Position numbers and translations under genes: made by a program. Positions 22,052-34,499 of a stretch of 64,000 bases of DNA are shown here, one piece after another (position 1 is the first letter of the stretch; each line of letters starts with the position of its first letter). The notes under the pieces were generated by a model that saw only the letters and a program-made list of their open reading frames with translations, had not been told where the DNA came from and searched no databases. Source of the DNA: Narthecium ossifragum. Its lineage: Eukaryota > Streptophyta > Magnoliopsida > Dioscoreales > Nartheciaceae. The stretch covers positions 13,882,061 to 13,946,060 of the forward strand of contig OY986967.1 in the NCBI GenBank assembly GCA_963920575.1, written 5' to 3'.

Positions 22052-25000
22052 CTAAGTACATGTAGGTTCACCCAAAGGTAAGGCAGTATGGTCAGGTGAA
22101 AAATCAGCTTGAAAAGCTTTTAGCCTTTGACCATTAACCCTGAAAGTATTACCATTTTTAGGGTCAAAAACATCAACAGCACCATGAGGCAAAGCATTTA
22201 CAACAATAAAGGGTCCGGTCCATCTAGATTTTAGCTTGCCTGGAAACAAATGCAACCTGGAATTATACAACAAAACTTTCTGATTAGGCTCAAATGTTTT
22301 TCTAATAATGTGATTGTCATGTAGTGCTTTCATATGCTCCTTGGCTAGTTTGGAGTTTTCATATGCATCTCGCCTCAACTCCTCAAGTTCACAAATTTGC
22401 AACTTCCTTGTGGAACCAAATTGGGCAACATTAAAATTGAATTTCTTAATAGCTCATAATGCTTTATGTTCAAGTTCTACAGGAAGGTGGCAAGCCTTGC
22501 CATATACTAACCTATAGGGAGACATGCCAAGTATGGTCTTGTAGGCAGTCCTATAAGCCCATAATGCGTCAGTAAGGCGTAAAGACCAATCCTTGTGAGA
22601 GGGAGTAACAGTTTTCTCAAGGATTATCTTTATTTCCCTATTAGCTAGCTCAGCTTGCCCATTTGATTGGGGATGATATAGAGTAGACACCCTGTGGTGG
22701 ACTCCATATTTCTTCATCAACTCTGCGAATGACTTATTACAAAAATGTGTACCATTATCACTTATTAAAGCCCGTGGGACACCAAATCTAGCAAAAATAT
22801 TTTCCTTAATGAACTTGAGGACAACATGATGGTCATTGGTCTTACAAGCTATGGCCTCAATCCATTTAGAAACATAATCGACAGCAACAAGTATATAAAC
22901 ATTTCCAAAAGACATTGGAAATGGTCCCATAAAGTCCAAACCCCAACAATCAAAAATCTCAAGTTCTAAAATAGGTTGTAGAGGCATCATGTTGCGTCGA
23001 GTAACACATCCTAGCTTTTGGCATGCTTCGCATGATTTGCAAAAATTAAATGCATCCTTAAACATGCTAGGCCAATAAAATCCACACTGCAAAATCTTGG
23101 CCACAGTCTTCTTAGCAGAAAAATGACCTCCACAGGCATATCCATGACAGAAAGATAAGACGCTAGGTATCTCGTCATTAGGAACACATTTCCTAACAAC
23201 TTGATCATTGCAATACTTAAATAAGTAAGGATCATCAAAGAAAAATGACCTTGCCTCTCGCTTAAGCCTCTTAGCATCATTTTTATTCCAAGTAGGTGGG
23301 GTCTTTTCTGCAACCAAATAGTTCACAATATCAGCATACCAAGGAAGAGTATGAATAGCACATAAATTTTCGTCAGGAAATGAATCAAAAATAAGGGTAG
23401 AAGGTGGTGTCATGGCATCAGCAACAGTAAGCCTCGATAAGTGATCCGCTACAACATTCTCCACTCCTTTCTTGTCTTTAATAGTGATGTCGAATTCTTG
23501 AAGGAGCAGGATCCACCTTATGAGCCTCGGCTTCGCATCTTTCTTTTTCAATAAGTACTTGAGAGCAGAATGGTCAGTAAAAATAGTAATAGGTAAACTA
23601 AGTACATATGAACGAAATCTCTCAAGTGCGAAGACAACAGCAAGCAATTCCTTTTCAGTGGTCGTGTAATTCTTTTGAGCATCATTCAAGGTCTTGCTCG
23701 CATAACAAATTACGTAAGGGAGCTTGTCCCTTCTTTGGCCTAAGACAGCCCCTATTGCCATATCACTAGCATCACACATGATTTCAAAAGGCAAATCCCA
23801 GTCGGGGGGCTGAATAATAGGTGTAGTAGTCAAGAGAGTTTTTAAAGTATCAAAAGAATCTTGACATTCTTGACTCCAAACAAAATCAGTATCATTGGCC
23901 AATAAATTGCACAAGGGCTTTGAAATCAAACTAAAGTCCTTGATAAACCTCCTATAAAAACCAGCATGTCCAAGAAAGGATCTAATATTCTTAACAGTCT
24001 TAGGAGTAGGAAGTTTAGCAATAACTTCAATTTTGGCTTGATCAACCTCAAGCCCTCTCTTGGACACAACATGTCCAAGGACAATACCACTTGTCACCAT
24101 GAAGTGACATTTCTCCCAATTGAGAAGCAGATGTTTCTCCTCACATCTAGCTAACACCGTAGCTAAGTTATTCAAGCATGAATCAAAAGAATCTCCAAAA
24201 ACTGAAAAATCATCCATGAAAACTTCAAGAAAATCATCAAGCATATCACTAAAAATACCAAGCATGCATCTCTGGAATGTGGCAGGGGCATTGCAAAGGC
24301 CAAAAGGCATTCTTCTAAATGCAAATGTACCAAAAGGGCATGTAAAAGTAGTCTTCTCCTGGTCCTCAGATGCTATGTCAATTTGGTAATATCCTGAATA
24401 TCCATCTAGAAAGCAATAATAAGCATGGCCAGCAACTTTTTCTAAGACTTGGTCAAGGAAAGGCAAAGGAAAGTGGTCTTTCCTAGTGGCAGCATTTAAC
24501 TTTCTATAGTCAATACACATCCGCCAACCACTAGAGGTTCGAGTTGGAATCAACTCCCCCTTGTCATTCTTGACAACAGTCAATCCTGCCTTCTTAGGCA
24601 CAACCTGGGTTGGACTAACCCATTGGCTGTCAGAAATAGGGTAAATGATACCCATATTCAACAATTTCAAAACCTCAGCCTTCACTACTTCCTTAGTGAT
24701 AGGGTTGAGCCGGCGTTGCATCTCACGAGATGTCTTCGCGTTGTCCTCTAAAAATATTCTATGTGTACAAATAATTGGACTGATACCTCGCATATCTGAC
24801 ATTGTCCAGCCAATAGAGCTCTTATGATCACGAAGTGTTTGCAGTATCCTCTTCTCTTGATCATCCTCCAAGTGAGCAGAAATAATCACAGGGAAGGTAT
24901 CATTTGGTCCAAGGAAGGCGTACTTGAGCTCAGCAGGTAAAGGCTTCAATATCACCTCTGGATATTCTTCTGAAGAGGGCCTAATTGGCTTCTCCAAAGG

Positions 25001-25880
25001 TGGAAGAGATTCAAATCGTGGAATCCAAGGCTCTCTTCCTGCAGAAACAAAACAAACATCTTCAGCAGTATCAAATTCTAAGTTAATATCATTAGCTTTC
25101 GAGTATGAAGCATGATCAAACAATCTCAAATCAGCAAGATCATTTATAGCACAAGTTTCATCAATATCATCAGCAAACAGGCATTCTACACGATTAATCT
25201 CTTGAATCTCCTCAAGATCCCTAGGTTGCCTGCAAGCATCAAAAGCGTTCCATTCTAAAGTCATGTTTCCAAAACTTAACTTTAGAACTCCACTTCTACA
25301 ATTAATCAAAGCATTAGAAGTGGCCAAGAAGGGTCGTCCTAGGATGATAGGTGCTTGATAAGTAGGTCCCTTAGTCAATTTAACATCAAGCACAACAAAG
25401 TCCACAGGATAATAAAATTGATCAACTTGGACTAAGACATCCTCAACCACTCCTTTGGGAACCTTAATAGACCTGTCCGCGAGCTGTAACATAATAGAAG
25501 TAGGTCTAAGCTCTCCTAGGCCTAATTGTTCGTACACATCAATCGGCAATAAATTAACGCTAGATCCAAGATCTAACAAAGCATGTCCAAATCCTTCTTT
25601 GCCTATTGTACAAGCAATCGTGGGAGATCCAAGATCTCTATATTTAGGAGGGGTATTGTTTTGAATAATGGAACTAACTTGCTCAGCAAGATAGGCCTTC
25701 TTCTGAACATTAAGCCTCCTCTTTATAGTGCAGAGGTCCTTCAAAAATTTAGCATAAGCAGGAATTTGCTGAATAGCATCTAATAAAGGAATGTTAATCC
25801 TCACTTGCTTAAATATTTCCACGATCTCATCATGATGCTTATCTTTATGCATAGGTGCTAACCTTTGAGGAAATGGGACA
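22052..25880 (-). pseudogene. Athila/Tat pol polyprotein (one internal stop)
   Basis: One frame of about 1,270 codons. Domains in order: gag-protease junction (PFPQRL at about 25,870); aspartic protease LLDLGSS (about 25,563-25,583); RT with [20 protein letters not shown] and catalytic FMDD (24209-24220); RNase H ([40 protein letters not shown]); integrase HHCC zinc finger (HGYACGGH about 23,130-23,150, then CKSCEAC); and catalytic core ([29 protein letters not shown]). The only break in this stretch is a TGA at 22454-22456, where the family has Trp (ALWAIK); the frame then continues to 22052. The reading frame upstream of about 25,880 is foreign sequence, so the natural start is lost. Confidence 0.92.
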
Positions 25881-26816
25881 GGAATGGCACTCACACCCTC
25901 GCAGCAGACCGAACAATGCCACCCCTCAACAACCCTTGGCAGCCAGAAGGAAAACAGAGGGATCGAGCATGGAAAGAGATGACACTGCAGCAACTGGGAT
26001 GAGGAAGGAAACCGAAACGAACACCCGAAGCTTCAAGGGAAATCAGGCAACTCAAGTCTCCGACCGGCCAAGAACAGGGGAAAGAAAACCAGAAGGAAGA
26101 AATCTCATCCAAACCTATAGGCCCAATCAAAGGCAGCAAAGAGGAGAAAAGAAATCCAACTTCGTGCAGATCCATAACATCCACCATAGTAGTTAGGAAA
26201 TGAAGAAGAAAGCTCTTCGGGAAACCGTCGGCACTCAATGATCCAGGCAATCACACACCAAGCAAACCATGGTCGTAGGGAGAGAGACAGAGGAATGGCA
26301 CATTAAATGGAGAAGATCCCTAACAGAGCATCGAAACCTTATGCTAACAATGCATCAAACCAGATCCTAGATGCCTAACCAAGGGTTAGGGTAGGAATCC
26401 CTACCTCTAGGCGTCGGGATCTCGTCCCTCTCCTTCTTTTTCAGGTGGTTGCGGTGTTGGAGGCGGTACCCCCCTTGGTGGTGCGTGAGATCGAGGATAT
26501 CATCAGTTTATTATATTCAATTGATGTACAGCTTTAAATGTATAAATTGTAATCTGAAGGAGAATGTATTTGTATTTCAATTTGATGTAAATTTGATCAG
26601 AGATTGTTGTACTAGATGAATTGAATCATTATTTTATCTTTTAAAGTTAGATTGTATTATGAGTTGATGACAGGATAGTTAAATTATTTGTGAATATTTT
26701 TAATCATGCACCAGGTTTAAAAGTGATGTTTACAGGGGAGGCTTTCGCCGTTTGATTTTAGAGTTTAGGATCCTCACGTTCCGGCCTGGATGGGTTTTCT
26801 GGGTCGGGGCGTGACA
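25881..26816. mobile_element. Composite LTR-derived insertion between gag and pol
   Basis: This 0.94 kb interrupts the gag-protease frame. The right part (about 26,440-26,816) ends GGGTCGGGGCGTGACA and matches the 3' end of chromovirus LTRs on plus. The left part contains GGTAGGAATCCCTACC near 26,391, which reads like the same LTR family on minus. The two halves are therefore in opposite orientation. The bases after 26816 (AGTAG) have no clear partner on the left, so no target duplication was found. Confidence 0.55.
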
Positions 26817-28449
26817 AGTAGAATGTACCTCGTTATTTTCTGGAATTGACTTTTCTAAAGATTGAGATTCAGAATTTACCACATCATTTGGTTCCTCATC
26901 CGGCTTTTCAATTACCTTCCCGCTTCTCAACGTTGTAACGGCTTGCACTTGCTTTGGGTTGGAGGACTCTCCTCCTTCTTGGCATGCCATCACATTTTTG
27001 TGAGGATTAGGTTGAGCTTGAGCAGGGAATTTTCCTTTATCTTGCAAAGCGCCTACAACAGTAGTCAAATTGGTTATAGCACTTTGTATATCATGAATTG
27101 CTTGCTTCGTCTGTGTCATGTCTTGCTGTATTTGATTATTTGTAGCCAATTGGGCTTGCATGAATTGGCGCAAGGTATCCGCCAAGCTTGGCTTGGGTAC
27201 TTGAGGAGTAGCTTGATAGTTGTATGTAGATGCAGCTTGTTGCTTGAAGTAAACTGGTCCTTGTTGATTGTATTGGGGCTGCCCCTTGATCATTCCTCCA
27301 ACTAAAGTTGGGGTGATTCCTCCAACCTACATTATAAGAGTTAGTAGCAAGGTTGGGAACAGATTTAGAAACAAAACTGACATTTTCACTTGACCCATGC
27401 AAAACTTCTTTAAATGCTGGGAGGGTAGGACAATCATCAGTACAATGACCATGTACATCACATATAGTACACTTCAAATCAAGATTAGATGATTGAATCT
27501 CATTCACCTTTTTCAATTCTAAAGAATCAATTTTTCTAGCAAGCATAGCAAGTCGAGCTTTCAAATCGTCATCATCTCTCAATGAATACCTACCAGGGGC
27601 ATGTTCTACAGGTCTTGTCCTATCATATGGATCAGCTGAATCCCAAGACTGGGCATTCTCAGCAATAAAGTCAAAATAGTCGAGAGCTTCATCAGGTTCT
27701 TTGCTAAAGAACTCTCCATTACACATAGTCTCAACAAATTGACGCATTTTAGGATCCAAACATTCATAAAAGAAACTGATAAGACGCCAGTTCTCAAAAC
27801 CATGGTGAGGGCACGAATTCAAAAGGTCCTTGAACCTTTCCCAACACTGGTAGAAGGTTTCATGTTCCTTTTGCTTGTAATTTACAATCTACTTCTTAAT
27901 AGCAGTGGTCCTGTGCAAAGGGAAGAATTTCTTAAGGAATTCAGTTTGCATTTCCTTCCAAGTGCCTACGGACCTCGGTTTTAGTGAATTAAGCCATGTC
28001 TTGGCTTTATCTTTGAGAGAGAAGGGAAAGAGTTTCTATCTTATCACCTCCTCTGTGCAAGAACGATCCATAAATGTCGAACAAACATCCTCGAACTCCT
28101 TAATGTGCAGATAAGGGTTCTCAGACTCCATTCCATGAAAGTGAGGGATCAAAGGTATCATTCCAGGTTTAAAAGTGAAATTATTTGCATTTACAGGAAA
28201 AATAAAACAAGAAGGCACACTGGCACGATCAGGAAGTAGGTAGTCACGTAGTGTCCTACCTTGCTCAGGGGGAAGTGAGTCATGATGGATGGAATCCTCA
28301 TTCTCACTCCCGTGTATGGATCTGTGAATAGACCCGTGTTCAGACATATTGCTAGCAGGTATAGCAACTGTCCCAGCAAAAGGTAAAGCGTGTGGTTGCA
28401 AACGTATTAGTCGGTTCGAAAAGTCTCGAACCCAATGATGCATACACAA
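26817..28449 (-). pseudogene. Athila/Tat gag, disrupted
   Basis: It starts at ATG 28449. The segment to 28036 includes the N-terminal gag motif FKPGMIPLIPHFHGMESENP. The same frame continues past a TAG at 28036-28038 and a second TAG near 27,892 to the capsid core (SCPHHGFENWRLISFFYECL) and a CCHC-type zinc knuckle (CTICDVHGHCTDDCP, about 27,425-27,470). An indel near 27,290 shifts the frame into 27293-26730, which carries the Gln-rich linker and TTLRSGK. The C-terminus is cut by the insertion at 26816. Confidence 0.85.
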
Positions 28450-28610
28450 TCACACTAGAATTTAAAAACAAAGGGAAGAGATCACCGAGCAATATGTAGA
28501 TGTAGACGACTTTCGTGCTCCTCTTCTTCGGTACTTCTCTTTTTGTAGCTTTTCTCTTTTTTTTTAAGATTTTTCTATTCGTTGTTCCCGGTTGAAAATT
28601 GCCAATTGCT

Positions 28611-28627
28611 CCCCGGCAACGGCGCCA
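28611..28627 (-). promoter_or_regulatory. Primer binding site, tRNA-Asp
   Basis: On minus it reads TGGCGCCGTTGCCGGGG, a perfect complement of the 3' end of plant tRNA-Asp(GTC). It follows the 5' LTR by six bases. Confidence 0.92.
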
Positions 28628-28633
28628 AAAACT

Positions 28634-30859
28634 TGACTTGCCCTCAAATATGAGTTAGCTTATACTCCCAAGCGCAGGAGTTGTCAAAGTTAAATAAGGG
28701 TGAGTCCCAAGATCATTTACCACAGGGAGCGATGGAATTTAAAACTAGGAACTTAAAATGCAAAAGAAGAAGAGTAAAAACTATTTTTGTGTTTTTTGAT
28801 AAAAAGGAAAGCGATAGAAGATGTTTTGGGATTTTTGAAATAAAGGTTTGTAAAGTTTAAAACATAAATAAAGTAAATAAAGGTGAGATAACAAGTGGAA
28901 GAAGGTGTAGTCTCAACCTTCACTATCTTTCAAATTAGATGTACAAATTGGATCATCTAACACTTCACTAAGTTAGGATTCTTGTCATCGAACCCTAACT
29001 AGGTAAATATGGCATTCAAAACATGTGTAGATACACAAAGGTAGAGGCCAATGGTTTGTCAAAACTTGTTTCTAGGTATGAAAATACCAAGAGTCACTAG
29101 TCTTAGGCAACAAGATCATTAGTGGAATCTATACCCCTAACTACTCAATGGGCTAGCCTCAAGGTAGGCCAAAAGAAAGACTAAGGGACTCTATACCCTT
29201 AGAACTCAAGGCCTTTAGGTAACCCTAACTTAAGCCTTGCTAAAAAGAGAGGAATCTATACCTCTAATTCTAGACAAGACATTAGGATCAACCTAAATGA
29301 AGATATATCAAGGATGTAAAGGGATCTATACCTCTAATCACTTGATTCTAACAATTCTAGCATGCATCTCAAAGAAAATAGAGGGATCTATACCTCTAAA
29401 AGCAAAGATAAGCTAGAGGAATAGAAAATGAAACAAGTATTGTAATCAAACCATTCTTTTCATTGAAATCAAACCAAATCCAAAATGTAATTCGATAGAA
29501 AGATAGATCGGGATGAGATCTACAAGTCTTTAGTTACACATAATACCAAATTTACAAAGAAGAAGAACAAAATCAAAGAAAATACCAAAGAAAGCTCAAA
29601 ACCCTAAAGCCTCTTCTTCTCCTCTTTTCTCCCCTTCCACCAGCTGTTCCCCCCTCTCTTGGCTGCCCTTAAGTGCCTATTTATAGGCTTGAAGCATAGG
29701 ATCCATTAAGAGGCTTAATGGGTTAATAGGATGTGGATCCAATAAGCTTTGGAGAAACCAGAAATTCAGAGGGCATTTTCGGTATACAAACTTCATTTTT
29801 TGAGAATGGCTATTTCTTGAAAAGTTGTAGGGCTTTGAATGACCTTTCCAACAGTACCTTACACCAGAAATTCAGATAAAACTAGCAAGAGTTATCTCCG
29901 ATTTACTCCAGCTCAGTCCAATGCTTCATAAGTCAGCCAAATTTGAGCCCAAATTCCGATGTGAAAACCACCTCTGACGAGAATGTCACTTGAGACATAG
30001 TTGTAGAGCTTCAATTTATCTTTCCAACGATACTTTGTACGAAAAATTTTGATAAGAATTGAGCAATTTATGACCTTTGTACTTCAGCCCTGAAAAAATA
30101 CGAAAACAGTAAAATCAGCAATGTTTCGGTTCTCGTTTGGCGTGTCAAATTTTGACCTGAACACAACTTGATCGAACCAAATATATGGGCTTCAAGTACA
30201 CAATGAAATACACATGTTCAAGTATTTAAGCACATTTTTTGGACTTATATGCTAGCATTTATGCATTGTCAAAGATCGCATATTATTCACTTAAGAATAT
30301 GGAAAATGAAAGTGGCTTAGAGTATCAAAATTTGATCTTTGAGCATTTAAGGGCAACCAAGTGCATGATCATCAAGTATATCATGAAATACACATGCTCA
30401 AGCTTTAAAACAGATTTTTAGAGCGATTGTGGATGCATTTATGCCCTGTCAAAGGATCAGAAATCATTAAAGAAGAATACGAAATTTGAAAATCTACAAC
30501 AATGTCATATTTTGATCCTTGACCTTTTAAACACAAATAACTCTTCTAACATCTCAAATATGGTGTAATACACATGCTCAAGCATTAAAATCAACGTTTA
30601 AAGCAATTATACTCGAATTTCCACCTATTCACAAATCACATTTTTAGTTCAAAATTCAACTTCGAGTACAGAATTTGTTCTTAAGAGTACGAAAAATCCC
30701 TAAACATTTCAATCACACCGAATTAACACCAATAACATACTAAGGGTGTAAATGATCCAAATGCATGAAATTCATCGTAAATATGCATTAGATAACATAA
30801 ATCAAGCATGATTTGGATATGAAAATCAATCAATTGAATGCATTATAAGCATCCAATCA
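28634..30859 (-). repeat. 5' LTR (minus-strand element)
   Basis: Next to the primer site. Putative TATA on minus at 29678-29688. It is collinear with the 3' LTR over all 2,226 bp. Confidence 0.93.
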
Positions 30860-30864
30860 TGTAC

Positions 30865-31500
30865 CAGCCGACCCAACAGTACTAGCTAGCCGCGGCAGAG
30901 GAGTCCGTACTCTGAGGTATCTTTCAGCTTTCTAGTTCCTTAGTAGATGTGCTGATAGATTCTTGAGCATCTTATTCCTATATTGCTAGCATGTGTGTGG
31001 CATCGCTAGGATTAGAGACGGGTTGGCTAGAGGTTGCACAGTCCGTGGACTCCCCTATCGGCAAGTCAGTCTGGGTAGATCGAGTCTGCCGCTCATGTTC
31101 GTTGGAGGTTGGAGGCCTCTGTGTCTGTCTAAACCTGCGGGTGCTAGACATGACGGGGTTTGACATGATACTTGGTAAGGACTGGTTAGTAGCCGACGAG
31201 ACACGGTTTGTGTTGTTGGGGGATCGGTTCTAAGCCGATTCCTTTGCTTGAGGTGTGGGAAGGCGTGGTGGCGAGCTTTCAACCTTGCTGGCCAGCCTGT
31301 CCCCGTTTGGTTCTGAGGGAGTGTAGTAGAGCAGTTTTCCCAGGATCGTGTGCGACTGTGCAGACGTGTTTCCCGAGCTATTGTCGGGGCTTCCACCGTC
31401 CAGAGAGGTCGATTTTGAGATCGACCTAGTACCAGGTACTACACCGATCCCTCTCCCAGCTTTCATCCATCCCAACATGTCTCCCTTGGGGGCGCCAATG
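30865..31500 (+). pseudogene. Chromovirus protease-RT start, degenerate
   Basis: This continues the chromovirus interrupted at 18404. Near 31,130-31,200 it reads RVLDMTGFDMILGKDWL, the post-catalytic protease motif, also present in the chromovirus at the right end of the window. Near 31,405-31,500 it reads [20 protein letters not shown] and then [10 protein letters not shown], the N-terminal RT region. Several frame changes and a deletion before HPNMSP make it non-functional. It ends abruptly near 31,500. Confidence 0.75.
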
Positions 31501-31717
31501 TTTTTTCACAAAGAAGAAGGACCGATCATAGGAGTCTCAAACACTTTTGACAACAGACCATATCTACCGAAGCACAGCAGAAGTGGCTTGTGAAATTGCT
31601 GGGTTATGACTTCGACATCGAGTACAAGAAGAGTTCAGAGAATTCAGTTGTGGATGCCCTCTCCCGAGTGCCACCACTTAGCCTTGAGGTCAAGGCTCAT
31701 TCCGAAGGGGGAGGGGA
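31501..31717 (+). pseudogene. Gypsy RNase H tail and polypurine tract from another element
   Basis: From about 31,560 the reading is [17 protein letters not shown] followed by a VDALSRVP motif, the end of a gypsy RNase H. It then goes directly into GAAGGGGGAGGGGA (31704-31717), a polypurine tract. RT core and integrase are missing, so this is a chimeric or deleted junction. Confidence 0.65.
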
Positions 31718-32460
31718 TGTTACGAGTTCAACCACCACTGCACCACCCCAGACCAGATTCATGCCCAAACCCAAGCATGGGCAGATCCATGGTCAAGGTT
31801 AGGTGTGACCCACGTCCCTTTGGGTGTCCTAAGCCCAACCGACCAAGAGGAATCCTATTCCTAGCTGGTTACTTCCTTAGTAAGTTCTTAATTGCTTTCC
31901 TAATTGATTTCCTAATTTGAGTTCAGTTTATTCTTTCCTTTATTAGTTCCTATTATGAGTCCTAGTTATTAGGAAGTTTGAGTCATGATTGAGTTTTAGT
32001 AGGAAAGTATTATTACTTGCTGATTAAAGCAAGGTAGTTCTCCAGTTGGATTAGAACTCTGTCTAGGCCTCTATAAAAGGACCTCTATAGTTTGTATTAG
32101 GTTATGGATGAATTATGATGAATAAAGTAGAGTTGTTAGTAGAATAATCATAGGAGTAGTTGTAACCCGAATTCCACCAACTCCACCAGCCACCTTCACT
32201 TCCCTTCCCTACTGCCGGATTCCTTCTCCACCACCGGCCTCAGGCCTCCGCCGTCCGCTGCCATCCTTCGCCCGCCGTCAAGCTTCACTCCTTCTCCGTT
32301 GTCGTCCACGCCTCCGTCATCCAACCCCAAGGTATCTCTCGACCTAAAGGTATCTCTCGACCTAACCATAAATTTGGCTAAAGAGGAGCTGAGACCAGGC
32401 AAAAGACCCGGTACCCGCACTTACGAGAAAGCTCGACGTATCATCAACAAAGAGGAGGTT
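31718..32460 (+). mobile_element. 3' LTR fragment of a gypsy element
   Basis: It begins TGTTACGAG directly after the polypurine tract. A TATA-like CTATAAAAGG lies at about 32,071. Downstream (32,170-32,340) is C-rich leader-like sequence with a short direct repeat, GGTATCTCTCGACCTAA. The right end is not resolved and no partner LTR lies in the window. Confidence 0.5.
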
Positions 32461-33600
32461 CGGTGGTGACGGTGTTGGGTTATGATCGGGAGGAGCTCGG
32501 GGTGGCACAGTTGGGATCCGATGTAGGGAATCCGAGGAAACTGGTCTTCATCGGGGTCATTACGAGGCTCGAATGGGGGTGGAGCTCATCGGGGATGGCA
32601 CAGGCGAAGAGAGGCGATGGTTCTGGGGGGGTTGGTTTTCTCGGGTTGAGGTTTTACCAGGTTTAATGGAGGTTTACTAGGGTAGGGGGAGACGATGGTG
32701 GCGATGGAGTTGTTGGGGATGGTGGCTGCGGTAGTGGGTAAGAAAAAGAGGGTGGTTGTGGTGACTAGAGGGGAAGGTGGAGGTCACGGGGGTGGCTGCC
32801 GAGGTTTGGAGGTTGATGGTGACGCTTAGAGGTGGTGAACGTATGAGATGGCTGAAGAGAGGAGGTGTTCTCGCCGGAAAGAAGGGGTGCCTCAACTGTG
32901 AAGTGGACAATTGCGAGGATGGTGATGGTATGGCTAGGAGATAGAGGTGGTGGAAGATGGAAAATGAGATGAGGTTGCCAAAGCTGAGGGAGTTCACCGG
33001 AGGTTGACGGATGGCCGATGGAGAGTGGCTGGTAGTGGTGGATGGCTATTAGGAGGTGGATGGATTGAGGGTTAGGGGATTACCACAATAAATGAAGGTA
33101 TTTTTATTATAAATTTTTAAAAACCAGTTATAACCATCGGTTAAAGGACCTATCATTTAAAAAAAAAACCCATATGATCTATAGGTTGATTTTTTCCACC
33201 AGAACTGACTATACGCTAATTTCCTAGAAACATTTTATCCCCTAGAATCCTATAGCTTATTCCATGTTATTGTCAATGCTTTTAATATAAATCATGTGTG
33301 GGTGTGGCGTGACGTCTTTTTCCTTCTTTATTTGTTATTAAATAAGCCAAAGGCTAACGAAAAAACTACAAAACTACGGCGAAACCCAAAAAACTGAAAC
33401 TACGCGTCAGACGTCTATTTTTATATTGGATGATTGTGTCCTACGATCAAATGACATCACCAATGACTCAACCGCCAAACTTTGCTTAATTAAATTGAAG
33501 GGTGGCTTAAGGCATCATCTTATCCACCCCTTTGACTCGGCTTTTTCCCACAGAAATTAAAAGAATAGACAATTGTCAATAACACCAATTTAATAAAAAT
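32461..33600. other. G-rich then AT-rich non-coding DNA
   Basis: 32,461-33,060 is purine-rich (GGTGG/GGAGG runs). It gives low-complexity frames such as 32677-32997 minus (Ser/Pro/His-rich), which I do not accept as a gene. 33,060-33,600 is AT-rich with no recognisable feature. Confidence 0.4.
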
Positions 33601-34499
33601 TATTATGAAAAACCCCATTAGTTTTATTTTTAAGCTGAAAACCCCATCACAGTATTAGCTGTCATGTATTAATGATCAAAAAGTCCTAAATACCCCCGGC
33701 TTGCTCCCACTGCGCCACCTCCAGCGTCCCTCGCGGCCACCCAACTTCCGTCCGCCGTCGCGGAAGTCACCACTACCGGTCCAACCACCCGTGGACGTCC
33801 CTAAGGCCACAGGAGAACTTCCTGTGACCTCCTTGACGGACTCCGACGTCTCCAACCCCCCACGGCCTCATCTTGACGCCGTCCACCCCCTCCGCGGCCC
33901 TCCATCTCCGACAAAACCCCAGTCCAAGCTCCTCCTCTCACAGATCCGGCGCCGCCACTATTCCATACCGTCGCCTTCGCCCTCCTCGTCCCCATCCGGT
34001 CCCAGATCCGGATACCTGAGGTCTCTCTAACCTGTCGCCGACCAGATCCGACATCATGGAGGTGTGGGGTGGCCGGATCCGTACATGACGGCTAGGTGCG
34101 AGGGGAGTAGCATGGCGTCGATCTAAGAGAGCATGATAGGTCGGAGTGGTGGACGAAATCGGCGGCGAGGGACAAGATTAGAGGGGATCGCCGGAGATGG
34201 TGGTTGTCCGGCAAAGAGGTAGCTGTAGGAGACTAGGAGGTAGGTGGTGTAGGAAGACGAGATAGAGGAAAGAGGTGGGGTGATAGGTAAGTGGTGGGAT
34301 TCGAGCCGAGGGTGGAGATAGAGGAAGGGGAGAGAGAAATGTTGGGAAAAAATAGGAAAAAAGGGAAAATGGGGTACAAAATATGGAAAAAGTGGTAGAA
34401 AATAGGGAAAATATGGAAAAAAGATAAAACAAAATTACAAAATAAAAGTTGAGGTGATTGAAGAGACTCTTATTGGATAATTTCAGACAATTTAGTTGT

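Larger units (their letters stand above)
18405..30859 (-). mobile_element. Complete Athila/Tat Ty3-gypsy retrotransposon, minus strand
   Basis: Two LTRs of identical length (2,226 bp) run TGACTTGCCC...CCAATCA on plus, at 18405-20630 and 28634-30859. Target duplication TGTAC lies at 18400-18404 and 30860-30864. The tRNA-Asp primer site is at 28611-28627 and the polypurine tract at 20631-20642. Minus-strand gag and pol carry all domains in order: gag, protease, RT, RNase H, integrase. My hand comparison of the LTRs gives roughly 35-40 substitutions (about 1.7 percent) and no length change, so insertion is recent. Pol is nearly intact; gag has stops, a frameshift and an insertion, so this copy cannot act alone. 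Confidence 0.95.

Noticed and set aside
28611..28627. The end of a tRNA-Asp gene
   Set aside because: Only the 3' terminal complement is present, at six bases from an LTR. It is a primer binding site, as at 52314.
32461..33060. Possible host exon in the G-rich segment
   Set aside because: The longest frames are short and of biased composition on both strands, and no splice-bounded homology to any family was recognised.
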